From Pseudoalteromonas sp. P1-25 (GTDB lineage: Bacteria; Pseudomonadota; Gammaproteobacteria; Enterobacterales; Alteromonadaceae): a stretch of DNA of 64,000 bases. The position numbers and the translations under genes were made by a program. Of the stretch, positions 28,290-36,747 are shown one piece after another (position 1 is the stretch's first letter; each line of letters begins with the position of its first letter). The stretch is taken from NCBI RefSeq assembly GCF_001401805.1, contig NZ_LKDW01000005.1, positions 1 to 64,000 on the forward strand, in the 5' to 3' direction. The notes beneath the pieces were generated by a model. The model was given only the letters and a program-made list of their open reading frames with translations. It was not told the origin of the DNA and did no database searches.

Positions 28290-28859
28290 ATGTTAAAAAA
28301 AACGTTACTGGGGCTGAGTATTTTTATTACCAGCTTAAGTGCCCAAGCAAATGACACATTACCCCACAAACAACAGCCACAATGCGAAGACTTTACAAAT
28401 GTTGAGTTTCGTAAACTGCGTTCGAAAGAATCCTTAAACTTATGCCAATTTAAAGACCGCCCTTTACTTATTGTAAATACAGCAAGTAATTGTGGTTTTA
28501 CCTCTCAATTTGAAGGCCTAGAAAAAGTACACCAACAATACAAAGACAAAGGTTTAGTGGTATTAGGTTTTCCTTCTGATGATTTTTTTCAAGAAGAAAA
28601 CGATGAAAAAGACATAGCAAAAGTGTGCTTTATTAACTACGGCGTCACTTTTAATATGTTTGCTGCCAGCGAAGTACGCGGCAGTGATGTAAACCCACTA
28701 TTTAAACATTTAAACGCGCAAACCAGCTCACCTAACTGGAACTTTTATAAATACTTAGTATCGGCTGACCGTAAAACCATTAAACGTTTTAACAGTAAAG
28801 TTGCCCCTACTTCAAAAGAATTAATTGATGCCATCGAAAATACGCTACTCATCAATTAA
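28290..28859 (+). CDS. Glutathione peroxidase family protein, exported
   Basis: A 189-residue thiol peroxidase. A cleavable signal peptide is clear (MLKKTLLGLSIFITSLSAQA, cut after residue 20), so it acts in the periplasm. The peroxidatic cysteine is C68 in VNTASNCGFTSQ, and W150-N151 of the active site are present. The glutamine usually found in the FPCNQF motif is D98 here (FPSDDFF), with a QE following. I prefer ATG 28290 over a TTG six bases upstream because the signal peptide then begins normally and AGG is suitably spaced. Confidence 0.93.
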   Translation: MLKKTLLGLSIFITSLSAQANDTLPHKQQPQCEDFTNVEFRKLRSKESLNLCQFKDRPLLIVNTASNCGFTSQFEGLEKVHQQYKDKGLVVLGFPSDDFFQEENDEKDIAKVCFINYGVTFNMFAASEVRGSDVNPLFKHLNAQTSSPNWNFYKYLVSADRKTIKRFNSKVAPTSKELIDAIENTLLIN

Positions 28860-28938
28860 GTTTATACTGGTACTGCGCGTTAAAACTAACTAGACTGACT
28901 TTAATGGTAAAATACATCAACTTTAAACAGGAGATTTT

Positions 28939-29220
28939 ATGGCAGTGGCAAGTGCAAGGCACATTTTAGTAGACAGCGAAGCAGAGTGCTTAGATTTAAA
29001 AGCTAAGATTGAACAAGGCGAAGACTTTGCAGAGCTTGCAAAATCCTATTCAAACTGCCCTTCTGGTCAAGACGGCGGTGCACTGGGCGAGTTTGGCCCA
29101 GGTATGATGGTGCCTGAGTTTGATAAAGTTGTATTTTCAGCGCCCATTAACCAAGTACAAGGTCCTGTACAAACACAGTTTGGCTATCACTTACTAGAAG
29201 TGACAAGCCGCTCAGAATAA
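28939..29220 (+). CDS. ppiC: Peptidyl-prolyl cis-trans isomerase, parvulin type
   Basis: A 93-residue single-domain parvulin that speeds cis-trans isomerisation of prolyl bonds in the cytoplasm. It covers just the catalytic domain: ARHILVDSEAE at the start, FAELAKSYSNCPSGQDGGALGEF in the middle with the active-site Cys in NCPSG, and QFGYHLLEV at the end. The length matches E. coli PpiC (93 residues). CAGGAGA precedes ATG 28939. A strong terminator follows at 29241. Confidence 0.96.
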   Translation: MAVASARHILVDSEAECLDLKAKIEQGEDFAELAKSYSNCPSGQDGGALGEFGPGMMVPEFDKVVFSAPINQVQGPVQTQFGYHLLEVTSRSE

Positions 29221-29240
29221 CGTTGAGTTATCACAATATA

Positions 29241-29265
29241 AAAGCCGCTTATGCGGCTTTTTTTA
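29241..29265 (+). terminator. Terminator of ppiC
   Basis: AAAGCCGC and GCGGCTTT form perfect 8-bp arms with a TTAT loop, followed by T. The structure ends only 10 bases before the ATG of the GST gene, so that gene must be transcribed from within or through it. Confidence 0.88.
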
Positions 29266-29274
29266 GGAGCAATT

Positions 29275-29853
29275 ATGAAACTTATAGGATCTATCCCTTC
29301 TCCATTTGTACGCAGAGTAAGAATGTGGGCAGCACAAAACAATGTTGACTTAACGCTAGTAAACCTCGATATTTTTTCTGAGCAAGACCGCCCTACCTTA
29401 GCCAGTAACAATCCCGCAAGTAAAATACCGGTTTTAATTGATGGCGATTTAACGCTAAGCGACTCAACTATTATTTTGCGTTACCTCATCGCCAAGGCTA
29501 AAAAACCCTCACTAACTTGGTCGCAAGAACACCTACTTAATATTATCAACGCCTGTAACGACTCGTTAGTAGAATTAGCACTTAGCAGACGCTCAGGATT
29601 TGATACTAGCGACGATAAATTATTTTTTAATCTGCAAAACGAACGAGTTGCACAAACATTAAGCTATTTAAATAATCATTTAAACGATGATGAATTTAAA
29701 GGCTGTGAATGCCTTAACATCAGTTTATACTGCCTACTTGATTGGATTTGCTTTCGTGAATTAACAGACTTTAGCCAGCACGCTGCTTTAGTCAGTTTTT
29801 ATAACGACTATGGCACGCATCAAGCTGCAATAAGCACCGATCCTAGACTCTAA
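29275..29853 (+). CDS. Glutathione S-transferase family protein
   Basis: A 192-residue protein with a thioredoxin-like N-terminal domain and a helical C-terminal domain. N-terminal landmarks are SIPSPFVRRVRMWAAQ, ASKIPVLIDGDLTLSDSTII and LRYL. The SPF segment sits where most GSTs have the catalytic Ser/Cys. The ATG at 29275 has AGGAGC at good spacing. An upstream in-frame ATG at 29251 lies inside the ppiC terminator stem and is rejected. The C-terminal part is rich in cysteines (CECLNISLYC). The substrate is unknown. Confidence 0.9.
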   Translation: MKLIGSIPSPFVRRVRMWAAQNNVDLTLVNLDIFSEQDRPTLASNNPASKIPVLIDGDLTLSDSTIILRYLIAKAKKPSLTWSQEHLLNIINACNDSLVELALSRRSGFDTSDDKLFFNLQNERVAQTLSYLNNHLNDDEFKGCECLNISLYCLLDWICFRELTDFSQHAALVSFYNDYGTHQAAISTDPRL

Positions 29854-29870
29854 ACAAATAAGGTAAACAC

Positions 29871-30221
29871 ATGAGCGATATTGAAATTGAATCACAACTA
29901 GTTAGCTTTGTAGAAAAAGTACGTTTAAGCGAGCAAGTGTGGGCGCTAGGTGGCGACGACGGCGGCTTTGTAGTGTGCGAATCTAACCAGTTTGCTGAAA
30001 CAGATGTACTGCTTTTATGGGAAAGCGAAGAGGCAGCAAAGGCCCAGTGTAAAGAAGAGTGGCAAGAGTTTACGCCTGTAGAAATTAATTTAGATGAATT
30101 TTTAGATGAGTGGGTAGAAGATTTAAACGAAGACAGCGCATTAGTTGGTTTAAATTGGAATGACGACCAAGTGTGTGTAGAAATTGAGCCTGTTGGCTTA
30201 GCACGCGCACTAAGCGAATAA
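29871..30221 (+). CDS. DUF2750 family protein
   Basis: A 116-residue acidic cytoplasmic protein of the DUF2750 family, recognised from FVEKVRLSEQVWALGGDDGGFVV, the LLLWESEEAAKAQCKEEW block and VEINLDEFLDEWV. The function is not known. It follows the GST gene by 17 bp with AAGGTAAAC before ATG 29871, so the two probably form an operon ended by the terminator at 30250. Confidence 0.88.
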   Translation: MSDIEIESQLVSFVEKVRLSEQVWALGGDDGGFVVCESNQFAETDVLLLWESEEAAKAQCKEEWQEFTPVEINLDEFLDEWVEDLNEDSALVGLNWNDDQVCVEIEPVGLARALSE

Positions 30222-30249
30222 TTATCGCTTTTTATATAATAGTGAATAC

Positions 30250-30277
30250 AACACCTGCTTTTTAAGTAGGTGTTTTT
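30250..30277 (+). terminator. Terminator after the DUF2750 gene
   Basis: ACACCTGCT and AGTAGGTGT pair with one G-T position and a short T loop, then TTTT. Placed 29 bases after the stop. Confidence 0.8.
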
Positions 30278-30353
30278 GTTTGTAAATCGATACTCGCATG
30301 TTTATCTATTTTAAGTATAAAATATATCGTGTCATTAATTTCAAGGGATTACG

Positions 30354-31034
30354 TTGAAAACCCATCTTGGTCGCCGCCCTTTTTCAGCAATGGAACTGCA
30401 TACGCTTTATAACGGCTACATTTATAGCGACTTTAAAGTAGCAAGAGAGCAAGCAAAGCATTGGCATTTTTGGTTGCCTTTAATTGCCTATTACAGTGGC
30501 GCATATAGTGATGAAATTGGCTGTTTAACGCTTGACGATCTTGAGCTTAAAAATGGCATTTTGTGTTTTAATTTTCATACTAATGGAAAAATAAAAGCGC
30601 GCTTGGTTCCGGTGCATCAAGCCTTAGTTGATGCAGGGCTTAACGACTTTATTGCCTTTGTTAAAGCACATAATCACACACGATTGTTATTTGATTTACC
30701 AGCTAAGTCAGGCCGTTATAGCGAAAAAGTGCGCATCTGGTTTACAGGTGAAGGTGAGCGTGCAGGTTATTTGCAAAAATGCGCGATTCCCACTGTTGAT
30801 CAACTCGGTATGAAAACCGCCATAAGTAGCCTGCGACTTAATTTTGAGCAACAAGTGCGTATTTATGCATTACAAGCGAATTCAAAAGATGCTTTTAATT
30901 ATTTAATGGGATTTAACGAATACCCTAATGAAAAATTTGACGATGTAGCCCTACTAAACACTGTAATACAGCAAATTCGTACTATTAATCCACAACTGCA
31001 TTGGCAGCGCTTTAACCAGCGCCAAAGTCACTGA
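30354..31034 (+). CDS. Catalytically dead tyrosine-recombinase-like protein
   Basis: A 226-residue protein matching the catalytic domain of phage-type integrases without the N-terminal core-binding domain. W40-L-P-L-I and SGAYSDEIGCLTLDDL correspond to the integrase box TGARxxEI, with Y51 in place of the catalytic Arg. SSLRLNF (158-164) corresponds to HxLRHTF with both His lost and R161 kept. GF (186-187) replaces GH, and F195 stands where the nucleophilic Tyr would be. The start is TTG 30354, supported by AGGGA; the next ATG (30390) lacks a ribosome binding site. Flanks show no att sites or cargo. Probably a domesticated DNA-binding protein. Confidence 0.7.
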   Translation: MKTHLGRRPFSAMELHTLYNGYIYSDFKVAREQAKHWHFWLPLIAYYSGAYSDEIGCLTLDDLELKNGILCFNFHTNGKIKARLVPVHQALVDAGLNDFIAFVKAHNHTRLLFDLPAKSGRYSEKVRIWFTGEGERAGYLQKCAIPTVDQLGMKTAISSLRLNFEQQVRIYALQANSKDAFNYLMGFNEYPNEKFDDVALLNTVIQQIRTINPQLHWQRFNQRQSH

Positions 31035-31182
31035 CACTATTTGTTACTATTTTAAATCCAAGTAGCTACTTTATTAAATTACTCTCGTAAAAAAAGCTGC
31101 TAGGATATCTAAATCTCAACTTTTAAGGGCATAGAAATGCCTATTTGAGACAGTTTCTAACAACAACAATCTAGGGATCACT

Positions 31183-33756
31183 ATGTTTTTAAAAAGCCTA
31201 TTAACAGTAAGCGTTGCTTTAGCAATGACTACTGCCAACGCTAACGAGTTCGTTATCGAAAAGCTTGCTAAACCAAGTTCACAAAAGGTGTCGTTAACAC
31301 TCGACCCAAGCCAAGACACCTTTACAGGGATGACAGAAATAGCCCTAGAAGTGTTAAAACCCACTCATTACATTGAACTTAACGGCGTGGCTTACGCTGT
31401 TAAAATGGCGCAGTTATTAGGCAATGAAAACTGCGACTTAAACAACGAAATGCTAAAAACAGAAAAAGTAAAATTTAGCTGTGATGAGAAAATTCAACCG
31501 GGTAAGTACACCCTTAAAATAGATTTTTCGGCGCCGTATAATCGCCAAAGTGTGGGCTTATACAAAACAATTGATCAGGGCACACCTTATTTATTTACTC
31601 AGTTTGAAATGAATGATGCGCGCCGAGCCTTTCCGGTATTTGATGAACCAAGTTATAAAATACCGTTTCAATTAACGATTACAGCGCCAACGTCTCAAAA
31701 GGTTTATGCCAATACGCCAGAGCTTAAAACCACAGTCAATGGCGATATGACAACACATTACTTTGATAAAACGCCCCCTATTCCTTCTTATTTAGTGGCT
31801 ATGGCCGTGGGCCCTTTTGAAGAGCTTGAAATAAAAGACATGCCAATTCCAGGGCGTGTTATTACCCCGCAGGGTAAAATTCATTTAGCTGATTACGCAA
31901 AAGAGAACATGCCCAAAGTACTTGCTGCACTTGAGGCGTATTTTGGTATTCCTTATATTTATAAAAAGCTCGACTCGGTAGCCGTACCCGAGTTTCCTTT
32001 TGGTGCAATGGAAAACTCAGGCCTAGTCACCTACCGCGAAGATATATTACTGGTTGATTTAGCAGCCGCTACACGCAGTAAAAAACAGCGTAATGTGTCG
32101 ATTATTGCGCACGAGCTGGCTCACCAATGGTACGGTAACTTAGTGACTATGAAGTGGTGGAACGACTTATGGTTAAACGAAGCATTTGCTAGCTGGATGG
32201 CGGCAAAAATTACTAAACAGCTTAATCCTGAATTTGAATCTCACCTTGATTTACCACAAAACAACGTAATGGCATTAGATGCTCGCTTAAGCACTAAGCC
32301 TATTCGTAAACCGATTAAAACCGAAGCCGATATTATGGATGGTTTAGGGCTTGCCTACAGTAAAGGTAGCGCGGTGCTTGCTATGGTTGAAAACTGGATT
32401 GGTGAAGAGGCATTCCAAAAAGGGATTCAAAGTTATCTAAAAAAATTCTCATATAAAAACGCCGAAGCAGCCGATTTATGGGAAGCACTTGGTAAAGCGT
32501 CTAATAAAGATGTTGCCAGTGTTTTAAAATCATTTATTGAACAGTCTTCTTTTCCGCTTGTAAATGTAAAACAAGACGGTAAAAAAATTACTGTATCGCA
32601 AAGTCGCTTTGCTAATGCCGGTGTAGATGCTCCTGCACAGCTTTGGAATGTCCCTGTTGGGATAAAATATGGCGCTGGCGATAAAGTAAAAACAGCCAGT
32701 ATTTTACTTAATAAGCAAAGCCAAACTTTGACGCTTGATTTTGAGCCAGAGTGGATTTACCCCGATGAAGGCGCACTAGGTTATTACCGCTGGGTAATGG
32801 ACGATGCGCAGTTTGACTCACTGATAAAACATGCGCCGCAAGCACTGAATGATCGTGAGCGTTTAGCGCTGCTTTCTGCCACTGATGCACTGCTTGATGC
32901 AGGTGTAATATCGGCCGCTAAACTAATGCAAACTCTAGAAGTATTTGTAAGCGATGATCACCCTCGTGTTGCTAATACAGCGCTGGGCTATTTAGTATCG
33001 CAAAAAAATACCTTTAAAGATGAAAGCAACGAAGCGTTATGGCCTGAGTTTATTCGCAGTGCAGTAATGCCTGCAGCTAAAAAATATTCACTTGAAGCAC
33101 AAGCTGGCGAAGACGGTGCTGTATCACAACTACGTGCAGGTGTTGTGTCCTTACTTGGTTTTGATGGCGAAGATCAACGCGTGATCAGCAAAGCAAAAGA
33201 GCAAACGCAAGTATACTTAAACGATCCGCAAAAAGTGGATCCGTATTTAGCAGCTACCTACTTAAAACTTGCCGCCTATAATGGGGATAAAGCCTTACTT
33301 GATCAATTTATGGCAACCTTTAAAACCACTAAAGATCCACAAGTACGCACAAACATGTTGGCAGCAATGGGTTTTATGGGCAAGCCCCAGTTACAAAAGC
33401 AAGTGTTAGCGTATACCCTCACTGACGACGTAACGGCATCTGACATGCGTACTATTTTAGCAGGTCAAAGTTATAGCGAGTCACGCCAAGCACTATTTAT
33501 TGAGTGGATATACAACAATTACGACAAGGTAACACAAAGCTTACCGCCGTTTTTTGTACCTAACTTACCGTACTTTACGACCGCGCGTTGTGATCAACAA
33601 AGTTTAGCAACCACGCAAGCATTCTTTAAAGATAAAATTGAAGAAACACCGGGCTATGCGCGTACCTTAAGCAAGCTTGAAGAAAGTACTAACGACTGTA
33701 TTGCGCTTAAAGCGCGAGAGCTTGCATCAGTTAATGACTTTTTAAAAAGCAAATAA
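31183..33756 (+). CDS. Secreted M1 family aminopeptidase
   Basis: An 857-residue zinc metallopeptidase that removes N-terminal residues from peptides. A signal peptide (MFLKSLLTVSVALAMTTANA) sends it across the inner membrane, unlike cytoplasmic PepN. The exopeptidase motif FPFGAMENSG is followed by the zinc site HELAHQWYGNLVTMKWWND and NEAFASW. The C-terminal half is a helical ERAP1-type domain with 6-8 repeats. It likely supports peptide feeding in a marine heterotroph. AGGGATC precedes ATG 31183, and a strong terminator follows. Confidence 0.95.
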   Translation: MFLKSLLTVSVALAMTTANANEFVIEKLAKPSSQKVSLTLDPSQDTFTGMTEIALEVLKPTHYIELNGVAYAVKMAQLLGNENCDLNNEMLKTEKVKFSCDEKIQPGKYTLKIDFSAPYNRQSVGLYKTIDQGTPYLFTQFEMNDARRAFPVFDEPSYKIPFQLTITAPTSQKVYANTPELKTTVNGDMTTHYFDKTPPIPSYLVAMAVGPFEELEIKDMPIPGRVITPQGKIHLADYAKENMPKVLAALEAYFGIPYIYKKLDSVAVPEFPFGAMENSGLVTYREDILLVDLAAATRSKKQRNVSIIAHELAHQWYGNLVTMKWWNDLWLNEAFASWMAAKITKQLNPEFESHLDLPQNNVMALDARLSTKPIRKPIKTEADIMDGLGLAYSKGSAVLAMVENWIGEEAFQKGIQSYLKKFSYKNAEAADLWEALGKASNKDVASVLKSFIEQSSFPLVNVKQDGKKITVSQSRFANAGVDAPAQLWNVPVGIKYGAGDKVKTASILLNKQSQTLTLDFEPEWIYPDEGALGYYRWVMDDAQFDSLIKHAPQALNDRERLALLSATDALLDAGVISAAKLMQTLEVFVSDDHPRVANTALGYLVSQKNTFKDESNEALWPEFIRSAVMPAAKKYSLEAQAGEDGAVSQLRAGVVSLLGFDGEDQRVISKAKEQTQVYLNDPQKVDPYLAATYLKLAAYNGDKALLDQFMATFKTTKDPQVRTNMLAAMGFMGKPQLQKQVLAYTLTDDVTASDMRTILAGQSYSESRQALFIEWIYNNYDKVTQSLPPFFVPNLPYFTTARCDQQSLATTQAFFKDKIEETPGYARTLSKLEESTNDCIALKARELASVNDFLKSK

Positions 33757-33784
33757 GCTTAATTAACAGTAAATATGCATAATT

Positions 33785-33819
33785 AAAAAAGCCGCTGAGT
33801 TATCCACTCAGCGGCTTTT
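33785..33819. terminator. Bidirectional terminator
   Basis: AAAAGCCGCTGAGT and ACTCAGCGGCTTTT are perfect 14-bp arms with a 5-base loop, serving the aminopeptidase gene on the plus strand and the small gene ending at 33842 on the minus strand. Confidence 0.9.
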
Positions 33820-33841
33820 ATTTACCCGTTAATAATCTGTG

Positions 33842-34186
33842 TTAGCTGGCAATAAAGTCTTTTGCTGCTTGCGCTGAGTTAATTTTAAAGGCCACACCAT
33901 AGTGAATCGGCTGTGCACTTTTGTGAATACGTGTAGGAAAGCGCGTCATCTCGCTACTATGAAAGTAACCTTGTACTCGTGTTACCTCATCAATTGTTGC
34001 AAAGTCATCGCTAAACACCTCAAAGGCTGGGCGAATAATTATTTTGCCTTTACCCGCTTCGCTGTGGGTATAAATGGCTTCTTTAGAATTTGCTAACATG
34101 TACTCAGCAATGTTTTTAATTTTAAAGTTACTTCTGCACTTTAACTGAATGAGCTGCTCTGTTAACTCATCTGAACTATACGCCAC
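33842..34186 (-). CDS. Hypothetical protein
   Basis: A 114-residue soluble protein that I do not recognise. The N-terminus is helical (DELTEQLIQLKC). The middle is a probable beta-rich domain (GKGKIIIRPAFEVF, VQGYFHSSEM). No signal peptide, membrane segment or metal motif is seen. GGGAGCACCACGTGGC precedes ATG 34186, giving a possible GGGAG binding site at longer than usual spacing. It is convergent with the aminopeptidase gene and shares its terminator. Confidence 0.75.
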   Translation of the reverse strand: MAYSSDELTEQLIQLKCRSNFKIKNIAEYMLANSKEAIYTHSEAGKGKIIIRPAFEVFSDDFATIDEVTRVQGYFHSSEMTRFPTRIHKSAQPIHYGVAFKINSAQAAKDFIAS

Positions 34187-34249
34187 GTGGTGCTCCCTTT
34201 AATGTTTAATAGTGCATTACATTAGCCTATACGCGCCGCAAAGTCCGAA

Positions 34250-35122
34250 TTATTTTACATCGCATACAAAGGCAAGTTTGTCGTTTTTATAACTCATTCT
34301 TGTTATGTTTGTCTCGCAATACGGGCTTAAGTTAAGCCATTGAGAAACTTCATTGGTGCCGCTTAAACTACGCATATATACACGGTTTTTAACCGCATAA
34401 GCCACTGTATTAGCATCTTTTAAAATAAAGTCTTGTACTTGCTCTGGCAATCTTAGTAAATCTTCCACCTGTTTAGATTGGGGGTTAAAACTTGCTAAAA
34501 TATGCTGATCATTTTTTGTGTAACTAAATAAAAATGTTGCGGTTTTACTGTTATAAATAAGCGTACGACCTATGTTGCTTGCTACCACCTCGCCTTTTGC
34601 CGCAGCAACCGACGTATATTGCAATGTATGTGGCTCACCTAAAATAAACATCACTAAGTCGCTTTGAGTGCCCCATGCATGGTAGCCAACAGGTTCAATC
34701 CAATCAAAAATACGGCTCGGAGCTTGCTCAGTATCGAGTGGGTATTGCCACAGCTTTTGTTTGCTATCTTGCTCTACCACAATGGCCGATAAACTTTGTT
34801 TTGAGGGCATGACAGTAGGCGAATATTCGCTCACTGGCGTATTTGTTATGTTGCTTACTTGTTTAGTTACTAAATCATAATAGGCAATATCGGTTTGACT
34901 TTGCTCGCTTGAAATAACTTCGTGCGTAAAATAAATACCTTGGTTTGTTAAATAAGGTTGGTTGTTATAGCTGTTTTTGTCGCTCACTATACTTACTTGC
35001 ATACCGTAAGGTGTATTTAAATCGGCCAACAAAATTTGGCTTTTTGGCATGCTAGCCTGTGCATTCGCTAGGCTTAGCGCCGCTATAGAAGCTAGCCCAA
35101 GCCATGGTTTAATAAGTTTCAT
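34250..35122 (-). CDS. Exported protein with a TolB-like beta-propeller
   Basis: A 290-residue protein starting at ATG 35122. The signal peptide MKLIKPWLGLASIAALSLA ends near NAQA. The mature part has repeated short strands of the WD40/PD40 kind (DIAYYDLVTKQVSNIT, PTVMPSKQSLSAIVV, HILASFNPQSKQVEDLL), pointing to a five- to six-bladed propeller in the periplasm. Two cysteines near the C-terminus (PYCETN, FVCDV) may form a disulphide. A frame extension to 35149 is open but lacks a binding site, while GAGAGAAAG precedes 35122. Its specific role is unknown. Confidence 0.82.
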   Translation of the reverse strand: MKLIKPWLGLASIAALSLANAQASMPKSQILLADLNTPYGMQVSIVSDKNSYNNQPYLTNQGIYFTHEVISSEQSQTDIAYYDLVTKQVSNITNTPVSEYSPTVMPSKQSLSAIVVEQDSKQKLWQYPLDTEQAPSRIFDWIEPVGYHAWGTQSDLVMFILGEPHTLQYTSVAAAKGEVVASNIGRTLIYNSKTATFLFSYTKNDQHILASFNPQSKQVEDLLRLPEQVQDFILKDANTVAYAVKNRVYMRSLSGTNEVSQWLNLSPYCETNITRMSYKNDKLAFVCDVK

Positions 35123-35238
35123 GCTTTCTCTCGTTTTAATTTTAAGCACCTCATGATAACGTTATTTGCCGATGGCGTCACTTGACCTCAGTCAGTCAAC
35201 TCTTTATAACTGTCTTGGTCCTAAAAAAGAGAAAAAAC

Positions 35239-36138
35239 ATGTCTGCTAAACATCCTATCATTGCAATAACCGGTTCATCGGGTGCGGGTACTACAACCAC
35301 CACCAATGCAATTAAACATATTTTTCGTAGCCTTAATATTGATGCGGCTTTTATCGAAGGAGATAGCTTTCATCGTTACACACGCCCAGAAATGGACAAA
35401 AAAATACGCGAGGCACAGCAAGAAGGTAAGCACATTAGTTACTTTGGCCGCGAAGCCAATGACTTTGGCGCATTAGAAACCTTATTTAGCACCTATGGCG
35501 AAACAGGCCAAGGCAAGTTACGCCGATATTTACACACCTTTGATGAAGCCGTGCCTTATAATCAATTACCCGGTACATTTACTCCTTGGCAAGATCTTGA
35601 AACAAACACTGATTTAATGTTTTACGAAGGTTTGCACGGAGGCGTGGTTGATCAGGATCACGATGTGGCTAAGCACGTAGACTTGCTTATAGGCATGGTG
35701 CCAATTATTAACCTTGAGTGGATCCAAAAATTGATCCGCGATACGCAAGACCGCGGCCACTCTCGCGAAAAAGTAATGGACTCAATTGTACGCAGTATGG
35801 ATGACTACATTAACCACATCACACCGCAGTTTTCGCGCACCCATATTAACTTTCAACGTGTGCCAACGGTTGATACGTCAAACCCATTTAGCGCAAAAGA
35901 TATCCCTTCACTTGATGAAAGCTTTGTAGTTATTCGCTTTAGAGGAATTGATGACGTTGATTTTCCGTATTATTTACAGATGATTGAAGGCAGCTTTATG
36001 TCGCGTATAAATACCCTTGTGGTGCCAGGCGGTAAAATGGGTTTAGCAATGGAGTTGGTGCTTACCCCGCTTATTAAAGACATTATTGTTAAAAAGCGTG
36101 CGCTTGAAAACCTTGCTCCATTAGATATACCCATTTAG
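35239..36138 (+). CDS. prkB: Phosphoribulokinase-like protein
   Basis: A 299-residue P-loop kinase of the phosphoribulokinase/uridine kinase family. The Walker A motif is GSSGAGTTTTT at residues 11-21, followed by EGDSFHRYTRPEM and FYEGLHGGVV. It is close to the E. coli PrkB protein (about 289 residues), found in gammaproteobacteria without a Calvin cycle; no RuBisCO gene is in the window, so the natural substrate is open. ATG 35239 has GAGAAAAAAC upstream; a TTG extension to 35182 would add residues not found in the family. Confidence 0.93.
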   Translation: MSAKHPIIAITGSSGAGTTTTTNAIKHIFRSLNIDAAFIEGDSFHRYTRPEMDKKIREAQQEGKHISYFGREANDFGALETLFSTYGETGQGKLRRYLHTFDEAVPYNQLPGTFTPWQDLETNTDLMFYEGLHGGVVDQDHDVAKHVDLLIGMVPIINLEWIQKLIRDTQDRGHSREKVMDSIVRSMDDYINHITPQFSRTHINFQRVPTVDTSNPFSAKDIPSLDESFVVIRFRGIDDVDFPYYLQMIEGSFMSRINTLVVPGGKMGLAMELVLTPLIKDIIVKKRALENLAPLDIPI

Positions 36139-36201
36139 CCCCTCTTTTATGATTTACACTTCTGACGTACACTGCTGCTTTTGCTAACAGTGAGGGAAAA
36201 C

Positions 36202-36747
36202 GTGTCGCACTCATTAAAAATTATTGTGGGCTCTAAAAACCCAGTAAAAATTAACGCTGCAAAACATATTTTTGCAATGTACTTTCCTAGTTACGAAATT
36301 GATTGCCAAGGCGTTGATGCTCCCTCAAATGTTCCCGATCAACCCATTGGCGAAGAGCAAACCCGTATAGGCGCACAAAACCGAGTTACTTACTGCAAAA
36401 ATATATACCAAGCAGATTACTACTGTGCAATGGAAGGCGGTGCAGAGCAATTTAGCTATGGGGCTGCAACCTTTGCCTATGTTGTTATTAGTAATGGCTC
36501 TGAGCAAGCGATAGGACGCAGCAGTAACCTGCCGTTACCGCAAGTGTTATATAACGCGCTATTAAAAGGTGAAGAGCTTGGCGATGTGATGGATAAAGCA
36601 TTTAACACCCATAATGTTAAGCAAAAAGGCGGCGCAATAGGACTACTTACAAATAATCATGCAACCCGACAAAGCACCTACACCCAAGCGCTTACCTTAG
36701 CTATGGCGCCTTTTTTACACCCTAGCCTTTATCATCAGGAAGTTTAA
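36202..36747 (+). CDS. yjjX: Inosine/xanthosine triphosphatase
   Basis: A 181-residue house-cleaning enzyme of the YjjX/ITPA-like fold that hydrolyses ITP and XTP. The start is GTG 36202, with GAGGGA six bases before it. Family landmarks are IIVGSKNPVKINAAKHIF, VPDQPIGEEQTRIGAQNR and AMEGGAE. It overlaps yjjG by one base (TAATG), and the two genes probably clean nucleotide pools together. The reading frame is open upstream to a TTG at 36181 with no binding site. Confidence 0.94.
   Translation: MSHSLKIIVGSKNPVKINAAKHIFAMYFPSYEIDCQGVDAPSNVPDQPIGEEQTRIGAQNRVTYCKNIYQADYYCAMEGGAEQFSYGAATFAYVVISNGSEQAIGRSSNLPLPQVLYNALLKGEELGDVMDKAFNTHNVKQKGGAIGLLTNNHATRQSTYTQALTLAMAPFLHPSLYHQEV

Noticed and set aside
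29251..29274. Upstream ATG for the GST gene
   Set aside because: It lies within the ppiC terminator stem and has no binding site; ATG 29275 has AGGAGC and fits the family start.
30354..31034. Active integrase marking a genomic island
   Set aside because: Catalytic residues are missing and there are no attachment-site repeats, tRNA gene or foreign cargo around it.
35182..35238. TTG start for prkB
   Set aside because: Adds 19 residues absent from the family; ATG 35239 places the P-loop normally.
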